In this document: piece by piece, positions 6,037 through 15,110 of the stretch
Position numbering within the stretch: position 1 is the first letter of the stretch
How the letters are laid out: every line of letters begins with the position of its first letter
DNA from: CAZSAL01 sp964604825
GTDB taxonomy: Bacteria > Elusimicrobiota > Elusimicrobia > 2-01-FULL-59-12
DNA: 18,645 nt
Direction of reading: 5' to 3'
NCBI GenBank assembly: GCA_964604825.1
Contig: CAZSAL010000052.1
Coordinates: 1 to 18,645, forward strand
The notes under the pieces: model-generated
Seen by the model: only the letters and a program-made list of their open reading frames with translations
What the model was told of the DNA's origin: nothing
The model's database searches: none
Position numbers and translations under genes: made by a program

Positions 6037-7563
6037 CTATTTGGGAAGGACGGCGGTTGTTACCGGCGCGGTTGATGCTACGGGGGGAGATTCCATGTTA
6101 TGCGGCCAGGGCAGTTGTGTCGTATCCCATCCACCGCCAATTGCGCGGATCAGAGTCACGGCTGCGGTCATGCGCCGTCCGAGGATTTGAGCCGAAGCGC
6201 GTTCATTGGTCAATGCGATGTTCTGAGCGGTAATGACATCGAGATAAGAAGCCGTGCCCGCCTTGTATCGCGCCAAAACCAGCTGAAGGGAATCTTCCGC
6301 GGCTTTGGTTGCGGAATCCGTCTGAGCCGCTTCCTGCTCCAGCAGTCTTTGCGCGGCCAGATTATCTTCCACCTCCTGAAACGCCGCCAGCACTGTCTGG
6401 CGGTATGCCGCGACCTGGGCATCGTAAAGGGCATAGGCCTGCTGGCTGACGGCCCGGCGGCGGCCAAAATCAAGGATCGTTTCCGTAGCGGTGGCGCCCA
6501 ATGACCAGAAGCGGCTGGGCCAGGTCAATAAATTGGACAGGTTGATGCTCTCATATCCGCCCGATGCCGAGAGCGATAAAGCCGGGAAATACGCCGCCCT
6601 GGCAAGCCCGATCTGCCCGTTGGCGGCAACGATCAGGCGCTCCGCAGAGGCGACATCCGGGCGCCTTTCCAGCAGCTGCGAAGGCAGCAGCATCGGAACC
6701 TTGCGGGGAGCGTTTTGAATCCGTCCGGCAGGCAGCGAAAATGTGGACGGCGCCTGGCCGATCAAAACGGCAATGGCGTGTTCCGTCTGCGCGCGGGTGA
6801 TGTTCAGGTCCGTAGCCTGGGCGCGCGTCTGATCCAGTTGCGCCTGCGACTGAGCTATATCCGCCTGCGAAGCTACGCCGCTTGCGAATCGCGCCTGCGT
6901 CAGTTTAAGCGCCTCTTCATAAGATTTGACCGCAGCGTCCAGAGTAGACAACTGCATGTCCGTGCTTTGCAGAGTGAAATAATCCGCAGCCAGTTCCGCC
7001 TGCATGCTGAGAAGCATTCCCTGCAGTTGCGCTGCGCTCGCCTGCGCCGCGGCCTTTTCCGTCCGCACGGCAAACGCCACCGCTCCCCACAGGTCCGGCT
7101 CCCAGGAAGCGGCAAGCGGTAATTCATACTGATTCGTAGTGCCCGCATTGCTCCGGGAAAAACTGATGTTATTCGGGCCGAAGCTGCGTATGGCCGAAGG
7201 CTGAGCCGACAGAGTCGGGAACCAGGCGGCCTGCGCCTGCCGGACCAGCGCCTGCGCTTCCCGGTACTGGGCCTCGGCCTGCTTCACGTTCTGGTTGGAC
7301 ACCGCGACTTTCAGCTCCAGTTGATTCAGCTGCGAATCGCCGAAGAATTCCCACCACGCCCCGCGCGGGAAAGCGTCGCCCGGTTTTGCCGTCTTCCATT
7401 CGACACCCGTTGCGGCCGCGGAGGAGGGCGAAACCGCGGCGGCCTGTTCCTTAAAGGCGGGCGGCGTTTCAACGTCCGGCCTTTTATATTTGGGAGCAAG
7501 AAAACATCCCGGAAGAAAAAGTGCGCCAGCTAAAAAGGCAAAAATAAAATTACGATTAGCCAT
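6037..7563 (-). CDS. Outer-membrane efflux lipoprotein (OprM/NodT family)
   Basis: A 508-residue outer-membrane factor that forms the trimeric exit duct of the tripartite pump. The N-terminus is a lipoprotein signal with lipobox LPGC and acylated Cys20, followed by APKYKRPD typical of the OprM/NodT family. Two long helical-hairpin repeats follow, with motifs such as QAEAQYREAQALVRQAQAAW and later LLERRPDVASAER, LDFGRRRAVSQQAY and YKAGTASYLDVITAQN. I chose the ATG at 7563 because it gives a clean signal peptide and has an AAGGA ribosome-binding site. A TTG start at 7635 would keep the frame open but would translate a REP-like palindrome and bury the signal peptide. It follows the second RND pump gene by 64 bases, completing an adaptor-pump-pump-channel set like MuxABC-OpmB. 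Confidence 0.93.
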   Translation of the reverse strand: MANRNFIFAFLAGALFLPGCFLAPKYKRPDVETPPAFKEQAAAVSPSSAAATGVEWKTAKPGDAFPRGAWWEFFGDSQLNQLELKVAVSNQNVKQAEAQYREAQALVRQAQAAWFPTLSAQPSAIRSFGPNNISFSRSNAGTTNQYELPLAASWEPDLWGAVAFAVRTEKAAAQASAAQLQGMLLSMQAELAADYFTLQSTDMQLSTLDAAVKSYEEALKLTQARFASGVASQADIAQSQAQLDQTRAQATDLNITRAQTEHAIAVLIGQAPSTFSLPAGRIQNAPRKVPMLLPSQLLERRPDVASAERLIVAANGQIGLARAAYFPALSLSASGGYESINLSNLLTWPSRFWSLGATATETILDFGRRRAVSQQAYALYDAQVAAYRQTVLAAFQEVEDNLAAQRLLEQEAAQTDSATKAAEDSLQLVLARYKAGTASYLDVITAQNIALTNERASAQILGRRMTAAVTLIRAIGGGWDTTQLPWPHNMESPPVASTAPVTTAVLPK

Positions 7564-7584
7564 AAATAAAAGTCCTTCTTTATT

Positions 7585-7617
7585 CGTCACCCCGGCTAAC
7601 GGAATGCCGGGACGACG
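7585..7617. repeat. REP-like palindrome, single copy
   Basis: Arms CGTCACCCCGGC (7585-7596) and GCCGGGACGACG (7606-7617) flank the 9-base loop TAACGGAAT; they pair except for two positions. It occupies most of the spacer between the pump 2 stop codon and the start of the outer-membrane channel gene. The core and loop match the two elements at 13830-13915 (compare loop TTACGGATT), so all three belong to one family. It may stabilise or attenuate the operon mRNA. Confidence 0.75.
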
Positions 7618-7627
7618 TCTTTCTACT

Positions 7628-10600
7628 TCATCCAAAAATCTCCGCAGTCTGCAGCCGTATCCACTGTTTCAGCCGCCCGCGATGGTGCTCAAACCAGATC
7701 CGCAGGCGGTCCATAAATAAATAAACGATCGGAGTCGTAAAAAGTGTGAGCATCTGGCTCACAATCAACCCGCCTATGATGGAGATGCCCAGCGGTCTGC
7801 GCAACTCCGATCCAGTGCCCCGCCCCAGCGCCAGCGGCAGAGCGCCCAGAAGTGCGGCCATCGTGGTCATCATAATGGGGCGGAAGCGCAAAAGACAAGC
7901 TTCGTAGATCGCGTCTTCGGAATTTTTACCTTCCTTGCGTTCCGCTTCGAGCGCAAAGTCTATCATCAGAATCGCGTTCTTCTTGACCAGGCCGATCAAC
8001 AGGATGATGCCGATCAACGCGATGATGTTCAGGTCGTTATGCGTGATCAACATGGCCAGGAGGGCTCCGACTCCCGCGGAGGGCAAAGTCGAGAGAATCG
8101 TCACCGGATGGATATAGCTTTCATAGAGCATTCCCAGCACGATGTAAACCGCGATCAGCGCCGTAAGAATCAGGATCGGTTCATTGGCCAGCGAATCCTG
8201 GAAGGCCTGCGCCGTTCCGGAAAACCGGCTCTGAAGCGCGGCCGGGGCCCTTATATCGGTCATGGCCTGATGAATGGCGTCTACCGCCTGGCCCAGGGCG
8301 ATCCCCGGAGGCAAATTAAAAGAAAACGTGACTGACGGGAATTGCCCCTGGTGATTGACCACAAGCGGGGTGTTCGTCTGCGACCAGCGCGCGAAAGCGG
8401 AAAAAGGGACCTGCCGCCCGGATGGCGTCGCCGCGTAAAGCGTCCGCAGAATCTGCGGGTTCTGCCAGTATTCCGGCGCCACTTCCATGACTACATGGTA
8501 CTGGTTCATCGTAGTGTACATGGTCGAGACCTGCCTCTGGCCGAAAGCGTCGTAGAGCGCATCGTCGACATTCTGCGCCGTCAACCCCAGACGGGAAGCG
8601 GTATCGCGGTCGATCACGATCGAACTGGACAGGCCGTTATTCTGCTGATCGGTGTTCAGATCAACGAGCTGGCGGACCGTTTTCAACTTCTGCATCACTT
8701 TAGGAGCCCATTCATTAAGGAGATTTAAATCCTGGCTCTGCAGCGTGAACTGATACTGCGCATTCGCGGAGCGACCGCCGATGCGGATATCCTGAACGGC
8801 CTGCAGGAAAAGCATGGCGCCCGGAACGCTGACGGACGCTTTGCGGATACGGCCTATAACCTGATCTATAGTTTCCTTACGTTTATCCGGATCCGTCAGC
8901 GAAACAAACATGCGCCCGGCGTTGGTGCCCGTAGTGCTGCCGGTAAACGCCACCATGTTGGTTACGGCGGGGTCCGCCATCACGATCTTGACGAAGGCGT
9001 TGAGCTTTTCATTCATCAACTGGAAAGAAATATTCTGTTCCGCCTGTATGCCTCCCACCAGCCGTCCTGTGTCCTGCTGGGGGAAAAAGCCCTTCGGGAT
9101 AATGCCGAACAGAAAGACGTTCAAGGCTATGGTAGCAGCCAGAACTGCCAGCGTCTTTCCCGGATGCCCAAGAATAACGCGCAGCGAGGTGGCATAAGCT
9201 TTCAATATCCGGTCGAACGCGCGCTCGCTCCACTGATAAATTCTGCCGCGCTTTTCCGAAGGTTCGTGTTTCAGAAAACGCGCGCACATCATCGGCGTAG
9301 CCGTGAGAGAAACGACCATTGAAACGGCAATGGCCGTTGAAAGCGTTACGGCAAACTCGCGGAAAAGCCTGCCGACAATGCCGGTCATCATCAGGATTGG
9401 AATAAAAACCGCAACCAGCGATGTGCTCATGGTCACGACAGTGAACCCGATTTCCTTGGAACCTTTTAAAGCGGCGTCAAAGGAATGCATGCCTTTTTCA
9501 AGGTACCGCGTAATGTTTTCTATGACCACGATGGCGTCGTCTACCACGAACCCGGTGGAGATCGTAAGCGCCATGAGCGACAGGTTGTCCAGGCTGTAGT
9601 GCAGCAGGTACATGACGCCGAAGGTGCCGATCAATGAAAGCGGCACAACGACGCTGGGGATGAACGTAGCCATCGCGTTGCGCAGGAAAACAAAAACGAC
9701 CAGCACCACCAGCACAATCGAAATTATCAGCGAACGCTCGACGTCCTTAACCGAAGCGCGGATCGTGGTAGTCCGGTCAACCACGGTGCCGATATGCATG
9801 CCGGGAGGAATGGAAGCCTGAAGCTGAGGCAGCACCGCGTAGCAGCTGTCCACCGTTTCAATGATATTTGCCCCCGGCTGGCGGAAGATAATAAGGAAGA
9901 CCGCAGGCTTGCCGTTCACTACGCCCGCGGTACGTATATCTTCTACGGAGTCCGTCACCGTGCCCAGATCCGATACGCGCACGGGCGCCCCGTTGCGGTA
10001 TCCAACGATAAGCGGCTTGTATAAGTCGGCCTTTAGAAGCTGATCGTTCGCATAAAGAGTCATGGCCGTATGCGCATCCGCCAGTTCGCCTTTGGGTATG
10101 TTGGCGTTAAAAGCCGCAAGTCTGGACCGGATCGACGCCATGCCGACTCCGTATTGACTGACCACGTGAGGATTAAGTTCCACCCGCACTGCAGGAAGGG
10201 AACTTCCCCCGGTGAAAACCTGGCCCACGCCGTTTACCTGGGCGATCTTCTGCTGCAGGATGGTTGAAGCGGCGTCATACATCTGCGCCTGGTTATAGAT
10301 ATCGGAAGTGACTGAAAGGATCAGGATCGGCGCGTCTGCGGGATTCACCTTCCTGTAGGTCGGGTTACTGGGTAAATTGGCCGGGAGGTTGCCGAGCGCC
10401 GCGTTGATCGCGGCCTGAACGTCACGGGCGGCGGCGTCGATATTGCGGCTTAAGTCAAACTGAAGGACGATCGTGGTCGAGCCAAGATTGCTCGAGGAAG
10501 TCATCTCGCTGACTCCGGCTATGTGCCCGAACTGACGTTCAAGCGGCGTAGCCACGGACGAGGCCATTGTTTCCGGGCTTGCCCCGGGCAGGGAAGCGGA

Positions 10601-10741
10601 AACCTGGATGGTGGGGAAATCCACCTGGGGCAGCGGAGAAACCGGAAGGAGGCGGAACGCAACCATGCCGGAAAGAGCGATGGCTATCGTCAGCAGAGAG
10701 GTGGCTACAGGCCGACGGATAAAAGGTTCGGAGATGCTCAC
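7628..10741 (-). CDS. mdtC: RND efflux pump subunit, MdtC/MuxC-like
   Basis: Inner-membrane proton-driven RND (HAE-1 class) drug pump of 1037 residues. It starts with the family's typical SISEPFIRRPVATSLL and has PLPQVDFPTIQV after the first helix. The proton-relay residues are present: Asp401 and Asp402 in FVVDDAIVVIEN, and Lys921 in VKKNAILMIDF. I chose the GTG at 10741 because its GTGA overlaps the stop of the upstream pump by four bases, the usual sign of translational coupling, and GGAG lies six bases upstream. A longer frame from another GTG at 10765 would add eight unusual residues. The pairing of two different RND genes indicates an MdtB-MdtC (MuxB-MuxC) heterotrimer. In E. coli, MdtC has been reported to handle substrate and MdtB proton transport; that split is not visible here because both proteins keep the relay residues. 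Confidence 0.95.
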   Translation of the reverse strand: MSISEPFIRRPVATSLLTIAIALSGMVAFRLLPVSPLPQVDFPTIQVSASLPGASPETMASSVATPLERQFGHIAGVSEMTSSSNLGSTTIVLQFDLSRNIDAAARDVQAAINAALGNLPANLPSNPTYRKVNPADAPILILSVTSDIYNQAQMYDAASTILQQKIAQVNGVGQVFTGGSSLPAVRVELNPHVVSQYGVGMASIRSRLAAFNANIPKGELADAHTAMTLYANDQLLKADLYKPLIVGYRNGAPVRVSDLGTVTDSVEDIRTAGVVNGKPAVFLIIFRQPGANIIETVDSCYAVLPQLQASIPPGMHIGTVVDRTTTIRASVKDVERSLIISIVLVVLVVFVFLRNAMATFIPSVVVPLSLIGTFGVMYLLHYSLDNLSLMALTISTGFVVDDAIVVIENITRYLEKGMHSFDAALKGSKEIGFTVVTMSTSLVAVFIPILMMTGIVGRLFREFAVTLSTAIAVSMVVSLTATPMMCARFLKHEPSEKRGRIYQWSERAFDRILKAYATSLRVILGHPGKTLAVLAATIALNVFLFGIIPKGFFPQQDTGRLVGGIQAEQNISFQLMNEKLNAFVKIVMADPAVTNMVAFTGSTTGTNAGRMFVSLTDPDKRKETIDQVIGRIRKASVSVPGAMLFLQAVQDIRIGGRSANAQYQFTLQSQDLNLLNEWAPKVMQKLKTVRQLVDLNTDQQNNGLSSSIVIDRDTASRLGLTAQNVDDALYDAFGQRQVSTMYTTMNQYHVVMEVAPEYWQNPQILRTLYAATPSGRQVPFSAFARWSQTNTPLVVNHQGQFPSVTFSFNLPPGIALGQAVDAIHQAMTDIRAPAALQSRFSGTAQAFQDSLANEPILILTALIAVYIVLGMLYESYIHPVTILSTLPSAGVGALLAMLITHNDLNIIALIGIILLIGLVKKNAILMIDFALEAERKEGKNSEDAIYEACLLRFRPIMMTTMAALLGALPLALGRGTGSELRRPLGISIIGGLIVSQMLTLFTTPIVYLFMDRLRIWFEHHRGRLKQWIRLQTAEIFG

Positions 10742-13700
10742 CGGCTTCTCCGCGCCAGCAACCACTTACTGAGCCTGTCAAACTGGAGATAAATTACCGG
10801 AGTCGTAAACAACGTCAAAACCTGGCTGATTAGAAGTCCGCCGATGATCGTGATGCCCAGAGGACGCCTGAGTTCGGACCCGGTACCGGAGCCAAGCGCA
10901 AGAGGAACTGCGCCCAGAAGCGCGGCCATCGTGGTCATCATGATGGGCCGGAAGCGCAGCATGGAAGCCTGGTAAATCGCCTCGGCCGGAGTTTTCCCTT
11001 CGCCTCGTTCCGCTTCAAGAGCAAAATCGATCATCATGATGGCGTTTTTCTTAACGATACCAATCAGAAGAATGATGCCGATGAGCGCGATCACGCCCAT
11101 ATCCTGACGGAATAAAATCAGCGCGAGAATCGCGCCGACGCCCGCGGAAGGCAGCGTGGAAAGAATGGTGATGGGATGAATATAACTTTCGTAAAGTACG
11201 CCCAGCACGATATAAACGGTGATGATGGCCGCAAGAATCAAAGGGAATTCATTGGATAGAGACGCCACGAAAGCCTGAGCCGTTCCCTGGAAGTTCGCTT
11301 CAATGCTGCGCGGCAAATGCAGTTCCTTCGTCGCTTTGCGGATAATGTCAACCGCATGCCCCAGAGACACGTGAGGAGCCAGGTTAAAAGAAAGCGTGAC
11401 GGAGGGGAACTGTCCCTGGCGATTGATGGCGAGCGGCGAAGAAATGGTTTCCGTGCGGACCATCGTATTCAGAGGCGCCTGCGTTCCGTATACCGTTGGG
11501 ACGTAAAGGCCGCGAAGGGAATTAACGTCCTGCTGCCAGTCCGGACGCGCTTCCAGTACGACATGATATTGATTCAACTGCGTGAACATGATCGAGACCT
11601 GGCGCTGGCCGAAGGCGTCATAAAGAACGTTATCTATCACGCCGGGGGTAATTCCCAGGCGCGAAGCCGTATCGCGATCGATCGTGAGCTTCAATCCCAA
11701 TCCATCGTTCTGCTGGTCGCTGGCGACATCGCGTAAATCTTTCAACGATCTGAGCTTGTCCAGAAGCCGCGGAGCCCACCGGTTAAGCTCCACCGAATCC
11801 GGCCCTTCAATGGTGTACTGATACTGCGTCCGGCTGACGCGGTTCTCCACCGTAAGGTCCTGCACCGGCTGCATATAAAGAGTGATGCCCGGGATCTGCG
11901 CGAGCTTTGGCTGGAGCCGGCGTATCACTTCCGAAGCGTTGGCGTCACGCTCTTCCAGCGGCTTGAGCGTGATCTGAATGCGGCCGCTGTTTGGCGTTGT
12001 GTTTGTCCCGTCAACGCCGATAAACGACGACAGGTTCTCTACCGCGGGGTCCTGAAGGATAACTTTGGCAAGCTGCTGCTGGCGATCGGACATCTGTGCG
12101 AAAGAAACCGATTGCGGCGCGTCCGAGACGCCAAGAATCACGCCGGTATCCTGTACCGGGAAAAATCCCTTGGGAACAATTAAGAACATCAATACCGTAA
12201 GGAGAAGCGTCCCGATCGCTATCCACGTCGTTTCCTTCTGGTGCCTCAGCACAAACTTCAGCGACTCTCCGTACCAGTGGATTACCCGGTCGAAATAATT
12301 TTCGAAAAGCTTATAAAAACGGCTCTGTTCGCTTTCCGGAGTGTGATGCAATATTTTGGACGCCATCATGGGAGTAAGCGTAAGAGAAACGATCGCCGAA
12401 ATGATAATAGTCACAGCCAGAGTCACGGCGAATTCGCGGAAGAGCCGGCCTACGATGTCTCCCATGAAAAGCAGCGGGATCAGCACCGCGATCAGAGATA
12501 CGGTCAGGGACACGATCGTGAACCCTATTTCCGCCGATCCTTTCAGCGCCGCCTGCAGAGGCTTGTCTCCTTTTTCGATGTAGCGCGCGATGTTTTCGAC
12601 CATAACGATAGCGTCATCCACCACAAAACCGGTGGAGATGGTCAATGCCATCAGCGACAGGTTGTCGAGACTGTAGCCCAGCAGGTACATTACGGCGAAC
12701 GTCCCGATCAGGGACAGAGGCACCGCGATGCCCGGGATGATGGTTGCCGGAAGGTTCCTCAGGAAAACGAAAATAACCGCGACTACCAGGAACACGGTAA
12801 GCATGAGCTCGAATTCCACGTCATGCACCGAGGCGCGGATGGTAGTGGTCCGGTCCGAAATGATCTGCACGTGGATGGAAGACGGCAGGGAATTCGTCAG
12901 CTGCGGAAGAACTTTCTGGATGCGGTCTACCAGCCCGATGATGTTCGTGCCGGGCTGTCGCTGGATGTTCAGCAGCACCGTCGGCGTAGTGTTCACCCAG
13001 GCGGCCTGCTTGACGTTTTCCGCGCTGTCAACGACCGTGGCCACATCGGACAGGCGGACCGGCGCGCCGTTACGATAGGCGATGATAAGCGGCGAATACT
13101 GCGAGCCGATAAGGATCTGATCGTTGGCGCCGATAGTCCAGGACTGCCGGGGACCGTCGAACGTTCCCTTGGCCTGATCTACGTTGGCCTGGCTGAGCGC
13201 CGTCCGCAGGTCTTCCAGGCTCAGCCCGTAGGAGGCCAGAGCCGTGGGATTGGCCTGGACCCGCACGGCCGGGCGCTGTCCGCCAGATATGCTTACAAGA
13301 CCCACCCCGGGCAATTGCGAAATCCTTTGCGCTAGACGCGTATCCGCGAGATCTTCGACCTGCGGCAGAGGAAGAGATTGGGATGTGAGCGCCAGGGTTA
13401 ATATCGGGGAATCGGCGGGATTGGTCTTGCTGTAAATCGGCGGATTTGGAAGATCGCGCGGCAGATAGGTTGAGGCCGCGTTGATGGCAGCCTGCACCTG
13501 CTGCTCGGCGACATCGATGCTGAGATCAAGGCTGAACTGCATGGTGATGATCGAGCTGCCGAAAGAGCTTGCAGAAGTCATCTGCGTCAGTCCGGGAACC
13601 TGCCCGAACTGACGTTCAAGCGGGCTGGTGACCGATGACGCCATCACATCCGGGCTGGCGCCGGGATAAAAAGTCAGCACCTGAATAGTAGGGTAATCGA

Positions 13701-13818
13701 CCTGCGGAAGAGCGGACACCGGCAGCTGCCGGAAAGCGGTGATCCCGACAAGAACCACCCCAGCCATCAGCAACGAAGTGGCGACAGGTCTAAGGATGAA
13801 AAGGCGTGATGGACTCAA
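10738..13818 (-). CDS. mdtB: RND efflux pump subunit, MdtB/MuxB-like
   Basis: Inner-membrane RND (HAE-1 class) drug/proton antiporter of 1026 residues. The N-terminus reads SPSRLFILRPVATSLL, then ALPQVDYPTIQV and YPGASPDVMASSV, as in MdtB. Proton-relay residues are Asp401 and Asp402 (FVVDDAIVMVEN) and Lys924 (VKKNAIMMIDF). Two large periplasmic loops follow helices 1 and 7, and the C-terminal half repeats the N-terminal fold. The start is TTG: no ATG or GTG gives the conserved N-terminus, and a GGGGG stretch seven bases upstream is the only ribosome-binding-site candidate. That stretch touches a REP-like element filling the spacer after the adaptor gene. The gene overlaps the next pump by four bases (GTGA), so equal synthesis of the two pump subunits is likely. 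Substrates cannot be predicted from sequence. Confidence 0.95.
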   Translation of the reverse strand: MSPSRLFILRPVATSLLMAGVVLVGITAFRQLPVSALPQVDYPTIQVLTFYPGASPDVMASSVTSPLERQFGQVPGLTQMTSASSFGSSIITMQFSLDLSIDVAEQQVQAAINAASTYLPRDLPNPPIYSKTNPADSPILTLALTSQSLPLPQVEDLADTRLAQRISQLPGVGLVSISGGQRPAVRVQANPTALASYGLSLEDLRTALSQANVDQAKGTFDGPRQSWTIGANDQILIGSQYSPLIIAYRNGAPVRLSDVATVVDSAENVKQAAWVNTTPTVLLNIQRQPGTNIIGLVDRIQKVLPQLTNSLPSSIHVQIISDRTTTIRASVHDVEFELMLTVFLVVAVIFVFLRNLPATIIPGIAVPLSLIGTFAVMYLLGYSLDNLSLMALTISTGFVVDDAIVMVENIARYIEKGDKPLQAALKGSAEIGFTIVSLTVSLIAVLIPLLFMGDIVGRLFREFAVTLAVTIIISAIVSLTLTPMMASKILHHTPESEQSRFYKLFENYFDRVIHWYGESLKFVLRHQKETTWIAIGTLLLTVLMFLIVPKGFFPVQDTGVILGVSDAPQSVSFAQMSDRQQQLAKVILQDPAVENLSSFIGVDGTNTTPNSGRIQITLKPLEERDANASEVIRRLQPKLAQIPGITLYMQPVQDLTVENRVSRTQYQYTIEGPDSVELNRWAPRLLDKLRSLKDLRDVASDQQNDGLGLKLTIDRDTASRLGITPGVIDNVLYDAFGQRQVSIMFTQLNQYHVVLEARPDWQQDVNSLRGLYVPTVYGTQAPLNTMVRTETISSPLAINRQGQFPSVTLSFNLAPHVSLGHAVDIIRKATKELHLPRSIEANFQGTAQAFVASLSNEFPLILAAIITVYIVLGVLYESYIHPITILSTLPSAGVGAILALILFRQDMGVIALIGIILLIGIVKKNAIMMIDFALEAERGEGKTPAEAIYQASMLRFRPIMMTTMAALLGAVPLALGSGTGSELRRPLGITIIGGLLISQVLTLFTTPVIYLQFDRLSKWLLARRSR

Positions 13819-13829
13819 GTGTGTGCCCC

Positions 13830-13915
13830 CGTCATCCCGGCAGGCCGTAGGCCGGGATCCATAGGAAGCAGGCTTTAATGAATGGGCCCCGGCTTACGGA
13901 TTGCCGGGGCGACAA
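13830..13915. repeat. Inverted pair of REP-like palindromes (REPIN/BIME-like)
   Basis: Element 1: ATCCCGGC (13834-13841) pairs with GCCGGGAT (13851-13858) around a 9-base loop, AGGCCGTAG. Element 2: GCCCCGGC (13886-13893) pairs with GCCGGGGC (13903-13910) around a 9-base loop, TTACGGATT. Read on the opposite strand, element 1 has the loop CTACGGCCT and the flank GGGATGAC, matching element 2 (GGGGCGAC). The pair is therefore in inverted orientation, separated by 27 bases, as in REPIN or BIME units. It fills the spacer between the adaptor and pump 1 genes. Confidence 0.8.
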
Positions 13916-13925
13916 CTTGTGTTTT

Positions 13926-15110
13926 TCAGTGGACATTGTTCTGCTGCACGGAAACGGGGCTTCCCGGCTGGAGCTTATCCGCGCCGTCGATGACTACGAC
14001 CTCGCCGGCCTGCAGGCCGCTGTCGACGGATGCGTCGTTGCCTTCGATAACGCCGATCTTAATGAGACGCATTTCCGCAGTGTTGTCGGGCTTAACCACA
14101 TATGCGAAGGTACCCTGCGACCCGCGTTGAATTGCAACCGGGGGAATAAGAACCTGGTTGTGCCGCGTTTCCAGCAGAAGACGGACGTTAACGAATTGAT
14201 TCGGGAACAGCGTACCCTCGTCATTTTTGAAAATGGCCTTCAAGCGCAGCGTCCCCGTGTTGGGATCAATAAGATTATCGGGGGAAAGAAGCCGTCCCGA
14301 TGCGAGTTTCTGGGATTTATCGCGGTTGTACGCTTCCGCAGCCAAAATCTGTCCCGCGTGAATTTTGGCAAGGACCGGGGGAAGGCTGTCTTCCGGAAGA
14401 GTGAAGATCACGGCGATCGGCTGCATCTGCGTGATGACCAGCAGTCCGGTCGTATCGGTAGCGTGCACTATGTTTCCGGGATCAACCAACCGCAGACCTA
14501 TGCGGCCTGAGATCGGCGCCGTGATATGGGCATAAACGAGCTGCAGCCTCGCGGACTCAACGGCCGCCTCATCCGTTTTTACCACGCCTTCCAGCTGCTG
14601 CACGGTGGCCGCCTGGGTGTCCAGCTGCTGTTTCGGAATGGCTGATTGCTTAATAAGCTCCTGATACCGCTGGAGATCGAGTCTGGCGTTAGACAGCGTA
14701 GCCTGGTCTCTTTTCAACTGGCCTTCCGCCTGATCGAGCTGGGCCTGAAAAGGACGTGGATCTATCAACGCCAGTTCTTCTCCTTCCTGCACATATTGGC
14801 CCTCGTTAAAATTGACAGACATCAATTGCCCGTCCACGCGGCTGCGAACCGTAGCCGTATAAAACGCGGTCACGGATCCCAGCCCATCCAGATAAATAGG
14901 CATGTCGCTCCGGCGGCACGAGGCTACGGCGACAGGAACACCCATGGGCATCTTCGCCTTTTTCTCGTGTTTATGCGGATAGAAAATCAGAAATGCGAGG
15001 ACGATTCCCAGACCGATAATAACTTTGCGCCAGCGGGGATGATTCCATAAACGGAACCATCTGGTCTTAATTTGAGCAAAAATATTTCTTATTTGAGGAT
15101 TCAGCGTCAT
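13926..15110 (-). CDS. mdtA: RND periplasmic adaptor (membrane fusion protein), MdtA/MuxA-like
   Basis: A 394-residue membrane fusion protein that links the RND pump to the outer-membrane channel. A single N-terminal membrane anchor lies at about residues 29-45, with no lipobox. The first lipoyl half is at about 86-119 (SRVDGQLMSVNFNEGQYVQEG), here cited in parts as SRVDGQLMSV and EGQYVQEGE. An alpha-helical hairpin follows (about 120-190), then the second lipoyl half with YAHITAPISGRIGLR, the beta-barrel domain and the membrane-proximal domain. VTAFYTATVRSRVDG and DPRPFQAQLDQAEGQL are characteristic of the MdtA branch. The ATG start has GGAG eight bases upstream. It is the first gene of the efflux operon and is separated from pump 1 by 107 bases containing two REP-like elements. 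The operon is divergent from a small membrane-protein gene. Confidence 0.94.
   Translation of the reverse strand: MTLNPQIRNIFAQIKTRWFRLWNHPRWRKVIIGLGIVLAFLIFYPHKHEKKAKMPMGVPVAVASCRRSDMPIYLDGLGSVTAFYTATVRSRVDGQLMSVNFNEGQYVQEGEELALIDPRPFQAQLDQAEGQLKRDQATLSNARLDLQRYQELIKQSAIPKQQLDTQAATVQQLEGVVKTDEAAVESARLQLVYAHITAPISGRIGLRLVDPGNIVHATDTTGLLVITQMQPIAVIFTLPEDSLPPVLAKIHAGQILAAEAYNRDKSQKLASGRLLSPDNLIDPNTGTLRLKAIFKNDEGTLFPNQFVNVRLLLETRHNQVLIPPVAIQRGSQGTFAYVVKPDNTAEMRLIKIGVIEGNDASVDSGLQAGEVVVIDGADKLQPGSPVSVQQNNVH

Noticed and set aside
7564..7635. Longer N-terminus for the outer-membrane channel from a TTG at 7635
   Set aside because: It would translate the REP-like palindrome and place 24 extra residues before an intact lipoprotein signal. 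The ATG at 7563 has its own ribosome-binding site.
12241..13335. A 364-codon open frame on the plus strand within RND pump 1
   Set aside because: It lies wholly antisense to a strongly supported pump gene; its residues are Arg/His/Gln-rich, as expected of a shadow frame.
13878..14510. A 210-codon open frame on the plus strand within the adaptor gene
   Set aside because: It is antisense to the membrane fusion protein, has no recognisable domain, and starts inside the REP-like pair.
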